Positions 52,550 to 61,411 are shown, counted from the first letter of the stretch. The stretch: DNA of 64,000 nucleotides from Brevibacterium aurantiacum (GCF_007558825.1 NZ_VLTK01000006.1:233036-297035), one strand, 5' to 3'. The notes: generated by a model not told the origin, from the sequence alone. Translations and numbers: made by a program.

Positions 52550-53716
52550 ATGCCCGAGGCATTCATCCTGGACGGACTGCGCACACCCATCGGCCGCTAC
52601 GGCGGAGTCCTCGCTGATCAGCGACCCGACGATCTGGTCGCAACCACGCTCAAGGCCGTCGTGGACCGTTCGGGAATCGACCCGTCCGACATCGACGAGG
52701 TGATCCTCGGCTCGGCCAACCAGGCCGGTGAGGACAACCGCAACGTCGCACGCATGGCCGTGCTGCTGGCCGGTCTGCCCGAGTCCGTTCCCGGCTTCAC
52801 CGTCAACCGTCTGTGTGCCTCGGGGCTGACTGCAATCACGACGGCACGGCAGATGATCGCCGCCGGTGACGCCGATGTGGTGGTGGCCGGCGGAGTCGAA
52901 TCGATGACCCGCGCACCCTGGGTGACCGAGAAGCCCTCACGTCCCTGGGCCAAACCCGGCAAGTCCTGGGACACTTCGATCGGCTGGCGCTTCACCAACC
53001 CCGCCTTCGGCGAGGACACGACCCTGTCGATGCCCCAGACCGCCGAGCGTGTGGCCGAACAGTGGAAGCTGAGCCGCGAAGCCCTCGACGAATTCGCCTA
53101 CGCCTCTCACCAGAAGGCACTCACGGCACAGGAGGCCGGCAAGTTCGATCCCGAAATCCTGCCCATCGGCGACATTAGCGCCGATGAGGGACCCCGGGCA
53201 GACACCACCGTGGAGAAGCTCGCCAAACTGCGCGCGATCCATGGACCCGGCGGCGTCATCACCGCGGGCAACTCCTCCTCCCTCAACGACGGCGCCGCTG
53301 TCACGATTCTCGTCAGTGAACGCTACGCCGAGAAGCACGGTCTGAGCCCCAGAGCGCGAGTCGTCACGGGTGCCAGTGCCGGCGTCTCCCCGGAGATCAT
53401 GGGCATCGGGCCCGTTCCGGCCACTCGCAAGGTCCTCGACCGTGTCGGCTGGAGCGTCGGCGACCTCGAGGCCGTGGAACTCAACGAGGCCTTCGCCTCA
53501 CAGTCCCTGGCCTGCATCGGCGACCTGGGCCTGGACCCGGAGACCGTGAACGCCTTCGGCGGAGCGATCGCACTGGGGCACCCACTGGGCTGCTCGGGCG
53601 CACGCATCACCCTGACCCTGCTCAACCGCCTCGAACAGGCCGACGCCAAGCGCGGACTGGCGACGATGTGCGTCGGCGTCGGCCAGGGCTCTGCACTGCT
53701 GCTGGAGCGGGCATGA
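52550..53716 (+). CDS. paaJ: 3-oxoadipyl-CoA / 3-oxo-5,6-dehydrosuberyl-CoA thiolase
   Basis: A 388-residue thiolase. VNRLCASGLTAITTARQM holds the acyl-accepting Cys, GGVESMTRAPW the loop, and GGAIALGHPLGCSGARIT the second catalytic Cys and His. In the paa pathway it releases acetyl-CoA from 3-oxo intermediates. GAGGAG precedes the ATG. Position after paaE and overlap with the next gene support the assignment. Confidence 0.92.
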   Translation: MPEAFILDGLRTPIGRYGGVLADQRPDDLVATTLKAVVDRSGIDPSDIDEVILGSANQAGEDNRNVARMAVLLAGLPESVPGFTVNRLCASGLTAITTARQMIAAGDADVVVAGGVESMTRAPWVTEKPSRPWAKPGKSWDTSIGWRFTNPAFGEDTTLSMPQTAERVAEQWKLSREALDEFAYASHQKALTAQEAGKFDPEILPIGDISADEGPRADTTVEKLAKLRAIHGPGGVITAGNSSSLNDGAAVTILVSERYAEKHGLSPRARVVTGASAGVSPEIMGIGPVPATRKVLDRVGWSVGDLEAVELNEAFASQSLACIGDLGLDPETVNAFGGAIALGHPLGCSGARITLTLLNRLEQADAKRGLATMCVGVGQGSALLLERA

Positions 53717-54591
53717 GCGCGGGCGGCAGCGCTGAGAGCGCAGGGAGCGGTGCCGAGAGCGCAGGGTCGAACTCCCCGCTGCTCATCGAGCGCCTCGAGG
53801 ATCGGACGATCATCCGGCTCAATCGGCCCAAGGTGCGCAATGCCATCGACCTCGACATGGTCGAAGCCCTCCACTCGGTGTGCGCCGAACTCGAGGCCAC
53901 GCCGAAGGTCGCGATCATCACTGGTTCCGACGGAGTCTTCGCCGCCGGCGCAGACATCGCGCAGATGCGCAATCGTGGCCGTGAGGAGGCCCTGGCCGGC
54001 ATCAACTCGAAGGTGTTCTCTCGCATCCAGGAACTGCCGATGCCCGTCATCGCTCTCGTTGAGGGGTACGCTCTGGGCGGCGGGGCGGAACTCGCCTTCG
54101 CGTGCGACTTCCGCATCGGCACTCCCACGACCAAGATCGGCAACCCCGAGCCCGGACTCGGAATCATCGCCTCGGCCGGAGCCGCCTGGCGATTGCGCGA
54201 GCTCGTGGGAGAACCACGAGCCAAGGAGATTCTCTTGGCCGGTCGCACCCTCCAGGCCGATGAGGCGAAGTCGATCGGACTGCTCAATGACGTCGTCGAC
54301 CCCGAGGACCTCGAACTCGCCGGTGAGGCACTTGCCGACCGGATCGTGAGCTTTGCTCCATTGGCCGTGAGACTGAGCAAATCCGCATTCCACGCACCCC
54401 GTGAGGCCCATCCGCTCATCGATAACGTGGCCCAGGCAGTGCTGTTCGAGACCGAGGAGAAGTACGCGCGGATGGATGCGTTCCTCGCGAAACGAGAGGC
54501 CAAGAAGCGGAAGAAGGCCGGAGCGGTGGCGACGGAAGCCATCGACGAACAGCCCGTGCCGCGAACCGAACAGAAGGGCGACACAGAATGA
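53713..54591 (+). CDS. paaF: Enoyl-CoA hydratase PaaF-like
   Basis: A 292-residue crotonase. GVFAAGADIAQM forms one oxyanion contact, VEGYALGGGAELAFACDFRI the other, and NPEPGLGIIASAGAAWRL carries Glu in the active region. It hydrates 2,3-dehydroadipyl-CoA in the pathway. Extra N-terminal AESAGSGAESAGSN and a charged C-terminal tail are unusual. ATGA overlap with paaJ; overlaps paaH. Confidence 0.88.
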   Translation: MSAGGSAESAGSGAESAGSNSPLLIERLEDRTIIRLNRPKVRNAIDLDMVEALHSVCAELEATPKVAIITGSDGVFAAGADIAQMRNRGREEALAGINSKVFSRIQELPMPVIALVEGYALGGGAELAFACDFRIGTPTTKIGNPEPGLGIIASAGAAWRLRELVGEPRAKEILLAGRTLQADEAKSIGLLNDVVDPEDLELAGEALADRIVSFAPLAVRLSKSAFHAPREAHPLIDNVAQAVLFETEEKYARMDAFLAKREAKKRKKAGAVATEAIDEQPVPRTEQKGDTE

Positions 54592-55484
54592 GCGAGCAGG
54601 CCGCGCACGAACCTGACGCAGTTCACACCCCGAACTCGACAACGGACTCAAGCAGCGGCCCGCTGGTCCCAGAGACCGTCGGCGTCTACGGCGGCGGTCG
54701 GATGGGTGCAGGCATTGCCCACGCCTTCGCCAGCCCCGGTGCACGCGTCATCATCATCGAGAACACCGATGAGACCGTGGCCGCGGCCCAGGAGCGCGTG
54801 GACGCCTCGATCGAGAAGTCGAAGTCCAAGGGCCTCGACGTCAAGGGCAGCGTCGAGGTCGTACGCGATCCCACCCTGCTCGACCAGGCTCTTCTCGTCG
54901 TCGAAGCCGTCCCGGAGATCGTCGAACTCAAGCAGGAGATCCTGGCGGCCATCGCGAAGTACGCGCCGGCCGCGAGCATCGCCACGAACACCTCGGCCCT
55001 GTCGATCGATGAGCTCGCCGCCGCACTGCCGCGGCCACACGCCCTCATCGGACTCCACTTCTTCAACCCTGTCCCCGTCAGCGACCTCGTCGAGGTCGTC
55101 GTCGGCACCCATACGCAGCCAGCGCTCGTTGAGGTCGCGAAGTCCTGGGTTGCGGGTCTGGGGAAGACGGCGATCACGGTCAAGGACTCACCGGGATTCG
55201 CCTCCAGCCGCCTCGGCGTGGCCCTGGCCCTCGAGGCGATGCGGATGGTCGAGGAAGGAGTCGCGAATCCTGCGGACATCGACAACGCGATGACCCTGGG
55301 CTACCGCCACCCGGCGGGACCGCTGAAGACCACGGACATCGTGGGCCTCGAGGTCCGCTTAGGCATCGCCGAGCATCTGGAGGCAGAGCTGGGGCCTAGG
55401 TTTGCACCGCCACAGCTGCTCAAAGACAAGGTCGCAGCAGGTCAACTGGGTCGGAAGTCCGGTCAGGGCTTCTATACTTGGTGA
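54588..55484 (+). CDS. paaH: 3-hydroxyacyl-CoA dehydrogenase PaaH-like
   Basis: A 298-residue NAD enzyme. VGVYGGGRMGAGIAHAFASP (from about 25) binds NAD; IATNTSALSIDELAAALPRP and LIGLHFFNPVPVSDLVEVV contain the catalytic His/Glu region. It oxidises 3-hydroxyadipyl-CoA. The start overlaps paaF as ATGA. The nucleotide motif is GGGRMG rather than GxGxMG. Confidence 0.92.
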   Translation: MSEQAAHEPDAVHTPNSTTDSSSGPLVPETVGVYGGGRMGAGIAHAFASPGARVIIIENTDETVAAAQERVDASIEKSKSKGLDVKGSVEVVRDPTLLDQALLVVEAVPEIVELKQEILAAIAKYAPAASIATNTSALSIDELAAALPRPHALIGLHFFNPVPVSDLVEVVVGTHTQPALVEVAKSWVAGLGKTAITVKDSPGFASSRLGVALALEAMRMVEEGVANPADIDNAMTLGYRHPAGPLKTTDIVGLEVRLGIAEHLEAELGPRFAPPQLLKDKVAAGQLGRKSGQGFYTW

Positions 55485-55492
55485 CACAACAG

Positions 55493-55512
55493 GTAACAAG
55501 CCTGCTTGTTAC
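55493..55512. promoter_or_regulatory. Operator-like palindrome upstream of paaG
   Basis: GTAACAAGCCTGCTTGTTAC has perfect 9-bp arms around CT. It lies 39 bases before the paaG start, in the 67-bp gap after paaH. Its arm sequence differs from the PaaR-like sites, so another regulator is likely. Confidence 0.75.
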
Positions 55513-55551
55513 ACTGTCATCTGCAACACCGTCAGCTGCAAGGGAGCACAC

Positions 55552-56328
55552 GTGACCGAGATCCAACTGTCCAACCGGGGAAACATCGCAGAGATCGTCC
55601 TAGATGGCCCCGATTCCCGCAACGCCCTTGACGCTGACAACCTCCGCGACCTCGCGGCGGCAGTGTCCAAGGTCGCCGAGGCGATCCCGAGCGTTCGTGT
55701 GCTCCTGATCAGGGGAGAGGGCAAGGTCTTCAGCTCCGGCCGTGACATCTCGGCCGTCGACGTCGAGACCGATGACGCGCATGCATTCCTCGCCGAGGTC
55801 TTCACTCCTGTCTTCCAGGCCATCCGGGCACTGCCGATCCCTGTGATCTCGCAGGTCCAGGGCGCCGCCCTCGGCCTGGGCTTCGGAGTTGCAGCGGCCG
55901 CTGACATCATCATCGCCGCCGATGATGCGAAGTTCGGCTCGCCGTTCGCCGCGATCGGCGCCATGCTCGACTCGGGCGCCCACCACGTGTTCCTCGATCG
56001 GGTGGGCTATCACCGGACGATGGACCTCATCATCACCGGTGACTTCATGACCGGCGCCGAGGCGGCCGCTGCGGGCATCGTGTCCCGTGCGGTCCCAGCC
56101 GATGAGCTCTCCGAGTTCGTCGAGTCGAAGCTGGCCAAGATCGTGACCGGCCCAGCCGACGCGTTCGCGATGGAGAAGGGCTTCGTGCAGAAACTCGCCG
56201 ACGACCGCCCACCCCTGGCGCAGGTGCTTGCGGAAGAGGCCAACCTCCAGGAGACCGCGCGTCAGACCCCGGACTATGCCGAAGGGTTCAAGGCATTTCA
56301 AGAACGCCGCGCGCCGCAGTTCGACTGA
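55552..56328 (+). CDS. paaG: Enoyl-CoA hydratase/isomerase, PaaG-like
   Basis: A 258-residue crotonase. KVFSSGRDISAVD and VQGAALGLGFGVAAAADIII form the oxyanion hole; the third block is GAMLDSGAHHVFLDRVGY with Asp. PaaG isomerises the ring epoxide to oxepin-CoA, and the Asp in this block fits an isomerase more than a hydratase. GTG start at 55552 follows AAGGGAG. It has its own palindrome, so it may be separately controlled. Confidence 0.85.
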   Translation: MTEIQLSNRGNIAEIVLDGPDSRNALDADNLRDLAAAVSKVAEAIPSVRVLLIRGEGKVFSSGRDISAVDVETDDAHAFLAEVFTPVFQAIRALPIPVISQVQGAALGLGFGVAAAADIIIAADDAKFGSPFAAIGAMLDSGAHHVFLDRVGYHRTMDLIITGDFMTGAEAAAAGIVSRAVPADELSEFVESKLAKIVTGPADAFAMEKGFVQKLADDRPPLAQVLAEEANLQETARQTPDYAEGFKAFQERRAPQFD

Positions 56329-56361
56329 GCCGCCGTAGGACCTCGGTCCCCGACGCTGAGA

Positions 56362-56955
56362 TCACTTGACTGGCTGGACTTCGTCCTCGGTGACCCATTT
56401 ATGGTTCGTCATCGTCATGTCATCCATGTCGATATCGACCATGTAGACGGTGTCCTCAGTCGAACCCTCGATCGTTGCTTCGGCGCCCTTCATTCCGGGC
56501 ATGTGGTCTGCGTTGAGAGTCGCCTTCGCCCCGTCCTTGAGGGGAGTCTCGCCGGGGTTCTTGAGTTCTTCGTGGACGACCCATCTGTGGTTCTTGACCG
56601 GGTCGCTGCCATCGGTGGGCGAGTAGCTGACCGAATACGTGGTGGTCTCGAACGCACCCGAGATCGTCGCCTTCGCCCCTTTCATCCCCGGCATATGGTC
56701 AGCGGTGAGAGTGACCTCATCACCGACGGCGTATGTGGGATCGGATGCCTTTTCGATGCCCTTGGGCGGCTGGCCGCCGTCTGCGGCGTGTTCATGGCTT
56801 TCGCCGTGGTCGGCATCCGATGCCGACTCGGACTGTTTCTCATGCTGTTCGTGCTGTGCAGCTTCGTCGCCTTCCGGGCTGGCGCATCCCGACAGCAGCA
56901 ACGCTGATGCGGCTGCGACCGTAGCGATGGTCGTCAATGGGGTGGATGTCTTCAT
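56362..56955 (-). CDS. DUF1541 (YdhK-type) lipoprotein
   Basis: A 197-residue lipoprotein: lipobox LLLSGC, then a His/Glu/Asp-rich stretch (HEQHEKQSESASDADHGESH) and two copies of a DUF1541 unit with DHMPGMKGA-ATI at about 105 and 163. The repeated Met/His words suggest metal binding. GGGAGAGAAA precedes the ATG at 56955. A copper-type palindrome lies upstream and a cueP-like remnant beyond it, so a copper-linked role is likely, though DUF1541 function is not established. Confidence 0.87.
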   Translation of the reverse strand: MKTSTPLTTIATVAAASALLLSGCASPEGDEAAQHEQHEKQSESASDADHGESHEHAADGGQPPKGIEKASDPTYAVGDEVTLTADHMPGMKGAKATISGAFETTTYSVSYSPTDGSDPVKNHRWVVHEELKNPGETPLKDGAKATLNADHMPGMKGAEATIEGSTEDTVYMVDIDMDDMTMTNHKWVTEDEVQPVK

Positions 56956-57025
56956 TTTCTCTCCCGGAGTATCCCTGGCAACGGCGGTCCGATCGCGGGC
57001 TGCACGAAGGCGCCCGGTATCGACG

Positions 57026-57046
57026 CTATACCTAGAGGGGGTATAG
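57026..57046. promoter_or_regulatory. Copper-type (CsoR-like) operator
   Basis: CTATACC-TAGAGGG-GGTATAG has perfect 7-bp arms around a seven-base spacer rich in G on one strand, much like CsoR sites (ATACCCCCT...GGTAT). It lies 70 bases upstream of the DUF1541 lipoprotein gene. Confidence 0.6.
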
Positions 57047-57053
57047 TTGTCAA

Positions 57054-57257
57054 TGTGATTCAGACTCAGACGGCGCCTGCGGCGAACTTGTCGTCGACGA
57101 TCGGGTGACCACGTTCGACAAGGGCTTCGCCGGCTTCTGGGTCCCAAGCGACATCGAAGGAACCATCGACATCACCCATGAGGGGAAGTCCGGATCTGTT
57201 GATTTCTCGACCGGGGAAGACGGTGCGACGTGCGCCACCGGCCTTCGCCTCGCCTGA
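57054..57257 (+). pseudogene. Remnant of a cueP-like copper protein gene
   Basis: A 67-codon frame with no usable start reads VTTFDKGFAGFWVPSDIEGT then SVDFSTGEDGATCATGLRLA. From memory this matches the C-terminus of CueP, a periplasmic copper-binding protein (family ending GFVGFWLPRDIEGT..TTG..PTC.TTLQL). An upstream ACGEL also fits, with residues between apparently lost. The N-terminal two thirds are absent and the frame is closed by TAG at 57033-57035, inside the copper-type palindrome. Codon use is typical of a coding frame, so decay is recent or selected. Confidence 0.5.
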
Positions 57258-57284
57258 TCTGAAGCCTCGGCTATCCGGTTCTGA

Positions 57285-58088
57285 TCAGGTCTCGGGCTTC
57301 GCCTCAGGCTCGCTCTCCGGTTCGGGCCGCCACTTGGCCTCAGTCTTCTGACCTTCGATCTCGGGTCCGTCTTCGCACTTTGTCGTCGCCGGATGCTTCT
57401 GCTCTGATTTCCACCGGCGAAAGGTGAGGATCGTCAGCACGACGACCAGGGCCCACGAGATGCCGACGGCGATGCCGTTGATGATGCCGGGCTGTCCGAT
57501 GAAGGCACCGACCGCGACAAGGGACAGCTGACCCGGCAGGGCCGAGATCACGGTGGCGATGAGGAACGTGCGGCTTCTGATCCCCAGTGCCCCGCTGCCG
57601 TAGTTCACCGGCCAGTATGGAAACCCAGGCATGAGGCGAAGGATGCACACCGCATAGAACCCGCCGTTGGTCAGCCGTGACTCGATCGCCTCTGCGTGAT
57701 TGCCCAACAACTTCATCACGGTGTCGCGACCAAGTCCGCGTGCGATCCAATAGCCGCCGACGCAGCCGGCAAGAACTCCGATCATCGACAGGATCGTGCC
57801 GAAGATGAGGCCGAAGGCGAGACCGCCGGCTACGGCCATGATGGTCACCGGGATCGGCGTTGCCGCAACGAGCGCATAGAGAATGATGAAGATGCCGAAG
57901 CCCCAGAAACCGGCATCGGCAATCTGCTTCTGGATTCCGTCAAGAGAGGGCAGGTGCACGTTGAACACCAGCCACAATCCGGCGAGCACAGCCAGCGCCA
58001 ATGCCACATTGCGCAGGACCGAGCCCCACGGCACTCGAGATTCGCCGTGAGAGCTCGGTTGCGGTGCGGAGTTCTCATCGTTCGGCAT
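57285..58088 (-). CDS. TVP38/TMEM64 (VTT domain) membrane protein
   Basis: A 267-residue membrane protein with about six hydrophobic segments. VAATPIPVTIMAVAGGLAFG and GGYWIARGLGRDTV, then LRLMPGFPYWPVNYGSGALG, form the VTT/SNARE-associated core related to DedA proteins. The C-terminal ~50 residues are charged and Glu/Pro-rich. Members move lipids or small ions; the specific role is not known. Confidence 0.87.
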   Translation of the reverse strand: MPNDENSAPQPSSHGESRVPWGSVLRNVALALAVLAGLWLVFNVHLPSLDGIQKQIADAGFWGFGIFIILYALVAATPIPVTIMAVAGGLAFGLIFGTILSMIGVLAGCVGGYWIARGLGRDTVMKLLGNHAEAIESRLTNGGFYAVCILRLMPGFPYWPVNYGSGALGIRSRTFLIATVISALPGQLSLVAVGAFIGQPGIINGIAVGISWALVVVLTILTFRRWKSEQKHPATTKCEDGPEIEGQKTEAKWRPEPESEPEAKPET

Positions 58089-58185
58089 GGAACGATCCTA
58101 CGTGTCGCGCCCGAGTGCGATCACATCCGGTTGAGCCGCGACCTCGACGACGAGCGCTGCCGCGCCGCATTCCGCGGCAAAGAGC

Positions 58186-58219
58186 GAACCGCCCGCCTCT
58201 GGATAGAGACGAGCGGTTC
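58186..58219 (-). terminator. Hairpin after the small secreted protein gene
   Basis: GAACCGC pairs with GCGGTTC and CTCT with AGAG across a four-base loop, with two mismatches between. On the minus strand it is followed by CTCTTTG. It lies 22 bases after the stop of the gene at 58241. Confidence 0.45.
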
Positions 58220-58240
58220 TCAACTTCGAGAGAAGTGGAA

Positions 58241-58621
58241 TCAGGGGAGATCGAGCGATCCGATGATCTCTCCATCGACGCTGACCTTGAGGTCGAGCAG
58301 ACCTGAAAGCAGGTCATCCAGCAGATCGGAGGCGTCGAGATGGATGTGTGCTTCGCCGTCGGCATCTGCGGTGGCGCTGCCGACGACAGCGCCGTCAGCC
58401 AGGAGTTCAACGGTCTCCCCTGGGGTGCCGGTCTTGACGACGACATCGACGGAACCATCGAGGTTGACCTTGACGTCGGCATCGATCGAGGCGTCGACGG
58501 ATACCGAGGAGGAGGGTGCGGTCTCGACCGGGGCGGCCGAGGCGTCAGCGGCTGCACCGACGGACAGGCCTCCGGCGAGGACGATTCCGGCTGAGACGAG
58601 CAGTGAGGCTTTGAGGGACAT
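58241..58621 (-). CDS. Small secreted protein, Ig-like fold predicted
   Basis: A 126-residue protein with a clear signal peptide (LKASLLVSAGIVLAGGLSVG, cleavage near ADASA-AP). The mature part repeats V-DA/V-D patterns (SVSVDASIDADVKVNLDGSV) and GETVELLADGAVVGSATADA, as in bacterial Ig-like or adhesion-type domains. ATG at 58621 follows AAAGGTC. Function unknown. Confidence 0.75.
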   Translation of the reverse strand: MSLKASLLVSAGIVLAGGLSVGAAADASAAPVETAPSSSVSVDASIDADVKVNLDGSVDVVVKTGTPGETVELLADGAVVGSATADADGEAHIHLDASDLLDDLLSGLLDLKVSVDGEIIGSLDLP

Positions 58622-58830
58622 AAGTGACCTTTCGACGGGCACGGGTCTCGATAACCCGCGTCTGCGTTCGTAGTGCAGTCCCCACAGTAGTAAGGTTACT
58701 TGTCAGTACTCAAGGTGCGCAAGTGAGAATTCTCCCTATGTTTCCTTGGCAGACGCCGGGTGTCCGGAAGGTGCACCGTCCCTCACATTCAGCGGTCGCC
58801 CCGGCGAGATTCGCAGCGAGGGGCTCTCGC

Positions 58831-59001
58831 TCAGCCGGTGAAGATCGCGACGGCCTTGACCACGGTCAGGGTCAGGCCCCAGACGAGGCCTCCGACCACG
58901 ACAACGGTCAAGGTCGAACCGACCGCCTTATAGGCACCGCCGACAGGGGACTGAGGTGAGCCCTCGGGCGGGACGTGTGCTGTTGGAGTGGAGTTGCTCA
59001 T
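58831..59001 (-). CDS. Small membrane partner of the OFA-family MFS carrier, 56 residues
   Basis: The frame reads MSNSTPTAHVPPEGSPQSPV and then one helix, STLTVVVVGGLVWGLTLTVV, ending IFTG. GGGAAGGA precedes the ATG. It starts 19 bases after the MFS gene on the same strand. Small proteins of this type are known next to OFA-family carriers and are annotated as small subunits; the role is unproven. Confidence 0.78.
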   Translation of the reverse strand: MSNSTPTAHVPPEGSPQSPVGGAYKAVGSTLTVVVVGGLVWGLTLTVVKAVAIFTG

Positions 59002-59020
59002 GAGATGTCCTTCCCTGCTT

Positions 59021-60394
59021 TCAGTTGTCGACTTCGAGGGCGGCGGCCTGCTTGGCCTTGACGTCCTCTTCCCGTTCGAAGAATTTCTCCTTGACGGGGC
59101 GGACGAGGATGTTGGCGATGAAGCCGATGGCGAGTGCGCCGACCATGATGTACATGCCCGGAGTGTAGAGCTCGGGGCCTGTCTTTCCGGCCTTCTCTCC
59201 TGCCTCGACGACGGAGTTGACGATGAGGGGACCCGCTACGCCCGCCGCTGACCATGCGGTGAGCAGGGCGCCGTGGATGGCCCCGACCTGATAGACGCCG
59301 AAGAGATCCTTGAGGTAGGCGGGAATGGTCGAGAATCCGCCGCCGTAGAACGAGATGATGACCAGCGTCGCAAGAATGAACAGGACGATGGAGTTGCCTC
59401 CGAAGAGTGCCACGACCAGGTAGAGCAGCAGTCCGACGCCGAGGTACATCATGTAGTTGTTCTTCCGCCCCAGGTAGTCCGAGGTCGTCGACCAGATGAA
59501 GCGGCCGCCCATGTTGCCGATCGACAGCAGCCCCACGAAACCGGCGGCGGCTGCGGCCGTGATGCCGAAGTAGGACTGAATCATCGGAGCGGCGTTTTCG
59601 AGGATGCCGATGCCGGCAGTGACGTTGAGGAAGAGGACCACCCACAGCAGCCAGAACTGCGGTGTGCGGATCGCATTGCGCACCGAGACATTGCCCGTTG
59701 TCTGCATGGGTTTGGTCGTCGCTTTGGCGGGGTCGAAGTTCTTGGGCGTCCACTCGGGGTGGGGCACGCGGATGACGAAGGCCCCGGCGGCGATGACCAC
59801 GGCGTAGACGATTCCGAGGGTGACGAAGGTCGGAGTCAGCCCGGCAACGAGATTCTCCGGTTCCGGACCGCCTCCGTAGAGGCTCATCAGCTGGTTCGAC
59901 ATCGGGCTGGCGATGAGTGCGCCGCCGCCGAAGCCCATGATGGCCAGGCCGGTGGCCAGGCCGGGGCGGTCCGGGAACCATTTCATCAGAGTCGAGACCG
60001 GGGAGATGTAGCCGATGCCCAAACCGATGCCGCCGATGACGCCGTAGCCGAGGTAGACGAGCCAGAGCTGACCGGTCATGATTCCCAGCGATGCGATGAA
60101 GAAGCCGATCACCCAACAGGTGCCCGCAGCGACCATTGATGCGCGCGGGCCGTTCTTCTCCACCCAGGGACCGAAGATGGCCGAGGAGATGCCGAGCATG
60201 AGGATCGCGAGCGAGAAGATCCAGCCGATTGAGACTTCACCGGCGTCGAAGTGCGTCATGAAGGGGATCTTGAACACGCTGAACGCGTAGACCTGTCCGA
60301 TGCACAGGTGGATGGCAAGCGCGGCCGGCGGGATCAGCCACCGGTTGAAGTTCTTCGGCGCGACGATCGCTGATCGCGTGAGGACGGAAGCCAT
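59021..60394 (-). CDS. MFS transporter, OFA (oxalate/formate antiporter-like) family
   Basis: A 457-residue 12-helix carrier. GQVYAFSVFKIPF in helix 1, GYGVIGGIGLGIGYISPVST and WFPDRPGLATGLAIMGFGGG are hallmarks of the OFA branch. The central loop contains PEWTPKNFDPAKATTKPMQT. Members exchange small carboxylates such as oxalate and formate; the substrate here is unknown. AAGGA precedes the ATG at 60394. Coupled to the 56-residue gene downstream. Confidence 0.88.
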   Translation of the reverse strand: MASVLTRSAIVAPKNFNRWLIPPAALAIHLCIGQVYAFSVFKIPFMTHFDAGEVSIGWIFSLAILMLGISSAIFGPWVEKNGPRASMVAAGTCWVIGFFIASLGIMTGQLWLVYLGYGVIGGIGLGIGYISPVSTLMKWFPDRPGLATGLAIMGFGGGALIASPMSNQLMSLYGGGPEPENLVAGLTPTFVTLGIVYAVVIAAGAFVIRVPHPEWTPKNFDPAKATTKPMQTTGNVSVRNAIRTPQFWLLWVVLFLNVTAGIGILENAAPMIQSYFGITAAAAAGFVGLLSIGNMGGRFIWSTTSDYLGRKNNYMMYLGVGLLLYLVVALFGGNSIVLFILATLVIISFYGGGFSTIPAYLKDLFGVYQVGAIHGALLTAWSAAGVAGPLIVNSVVEAGEKAGKTGPELYTPGMYIMVGALAIGFIANILVRPVKEKFFEREEDVKAKQAAALEVDN

Positions 60395-60548
60395 GGAGGG
60401 ATCCTTAGATTGGTGTGCTCTGCGTGCGACTGTCATCGGTCGCACGTGCTGTGAGGGCGAGCGTGTCAGGACGACACGTTTCTGTTCTCCTACAGGTTAG
60501 AGCGCACGCAAGGATTTGGCGAGGAACACTCAGGAATTCCCCAAGAAT

Positions 60549-60577
60549 GAGACTCGGGACTCTCCGGCCCGAGTCTC
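60549..60577 (-). terminator. Terminator hairpin after the SurA-like gene
   Basis: GAGACTCGGG and CCCGAGTCTC form a perfect 10-bp stem with a nine-base loop, 40 bases past the stop of the minus-strand gene at 60617. The minus-strand continuation ATTCTTGG is only weakly T-rich. Confidence 0.65.
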
Positions 60578-60616
60578 TGGCAGTGGGCTCGTTGGTCCGT
60601 GCCTGTGGAGGTCCGG

Positions 60617-61411
60617 TCAGAGGTTGATCGTGACCTCGCCCTGTTTGCGAAGCTTCTTGGCATACTTCTGAGTCGCCTCGGTCGACTTCTGGCTCTTCAC
60701 CTGCTTCTCGAGCTGGGGACGCATCTCCTCAAGAGGTGGGACTTCCTGAGCCTGCTGGCCGCCCTGCTGTGCCATCTGCTCCTGCTGCGTCTTCGCCTGC
60801 TGGTAGGCCTGGCCGATCTCTTCGCCACTGACCTTGAACTCGCCGTATTCGTCCTTGATGAGGTCTTCGATCGACAGCTGGGTCTTCAGCTCGGAGTGCA
60901 CCTTCTTCTCGTCCATGCCCTGCTTCTTCATGGCGGCGAGGAAGTCCTTCTTGCTCATCTGGCTGGACTTGGCGGACTCTCCGAGAGCCTTGTCGATGTC
61001 CTTGTCGGAGATCTTGATGTCGCGCTTCTCGGCTTCCTGGCTGAGCAGCTCGGTGCTCACCAGGTTCTCAGCCGTCTGGGTCTTGAGCTGCTTCTCATCG
61101 ACCTGCTGGCCCGACTGCTGAGACTGCATCTGCATCTGCTGGTACTGAGTTTCGTAAAGGGGGACGAAGTCATCCTTTGTGATCTTCTTGCCGTTGACCT
61201 CGGCGACGACCTTGGGGATGCCATCAGTGTTCGGCTTGCCTTCTTGGCTCTTGCCCTGGCCCTGGGCTTGGTCTTGCCCCTGCTTCTGCTCAGCCGCGGC
61301 GGAGGTCTGCTCGTCCGCTGGTTTGTCCTCGGCTGAACCGCAAGCGGCGAAGGACACCACGGATACGGACAAGGCGAGGCCCAGCAGCCACTTGCTCTTC
61401 TGCACATTCAC
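60617..61411 (-). CDS. SurA-N-domain lipoprotein, putative chaperone
   Basis: A 264-residue lipoprotein: signal LLGLALSVSVVSFAAC with the lipid Cys near 24, a Gln-rich linker (GQDQAQGQGKSQEGK), then a SurA N-terminal-like helical domain (VVAEVNGKKITKDDFVPLYE and ELLSQEAEKRDIKISDKDID). No PPIase domain follows. It may help exported proteins fold. The start is GTG; a GTG two codons later fits AGGAG spacing better. Confidence 0.85.
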   Translation of the reverse strand: MNVQKSKWLLGLALSVSVVSFAACGSAEDKPADEQTSAAAEQKQGQDQAQGQGKSQEGKPNTDGIPKVVAEVNGKKITKDDFVPLYETQYQQMQMQSQQSGQQVDEKQLKTQTAENLVSTELLSQEAEKRDIKISDKDIDKALGESAKSSQMSKKDFLAAMKKQGMDEKKVHSELKTQLSIEDLIKDEYGEFKVSGEEIGQAYQQAKTQQEQMAQQGGQQAQEVPPLEEMRPQLEKQVKSQKSTEATQKYAKKLRKQGEVTINL

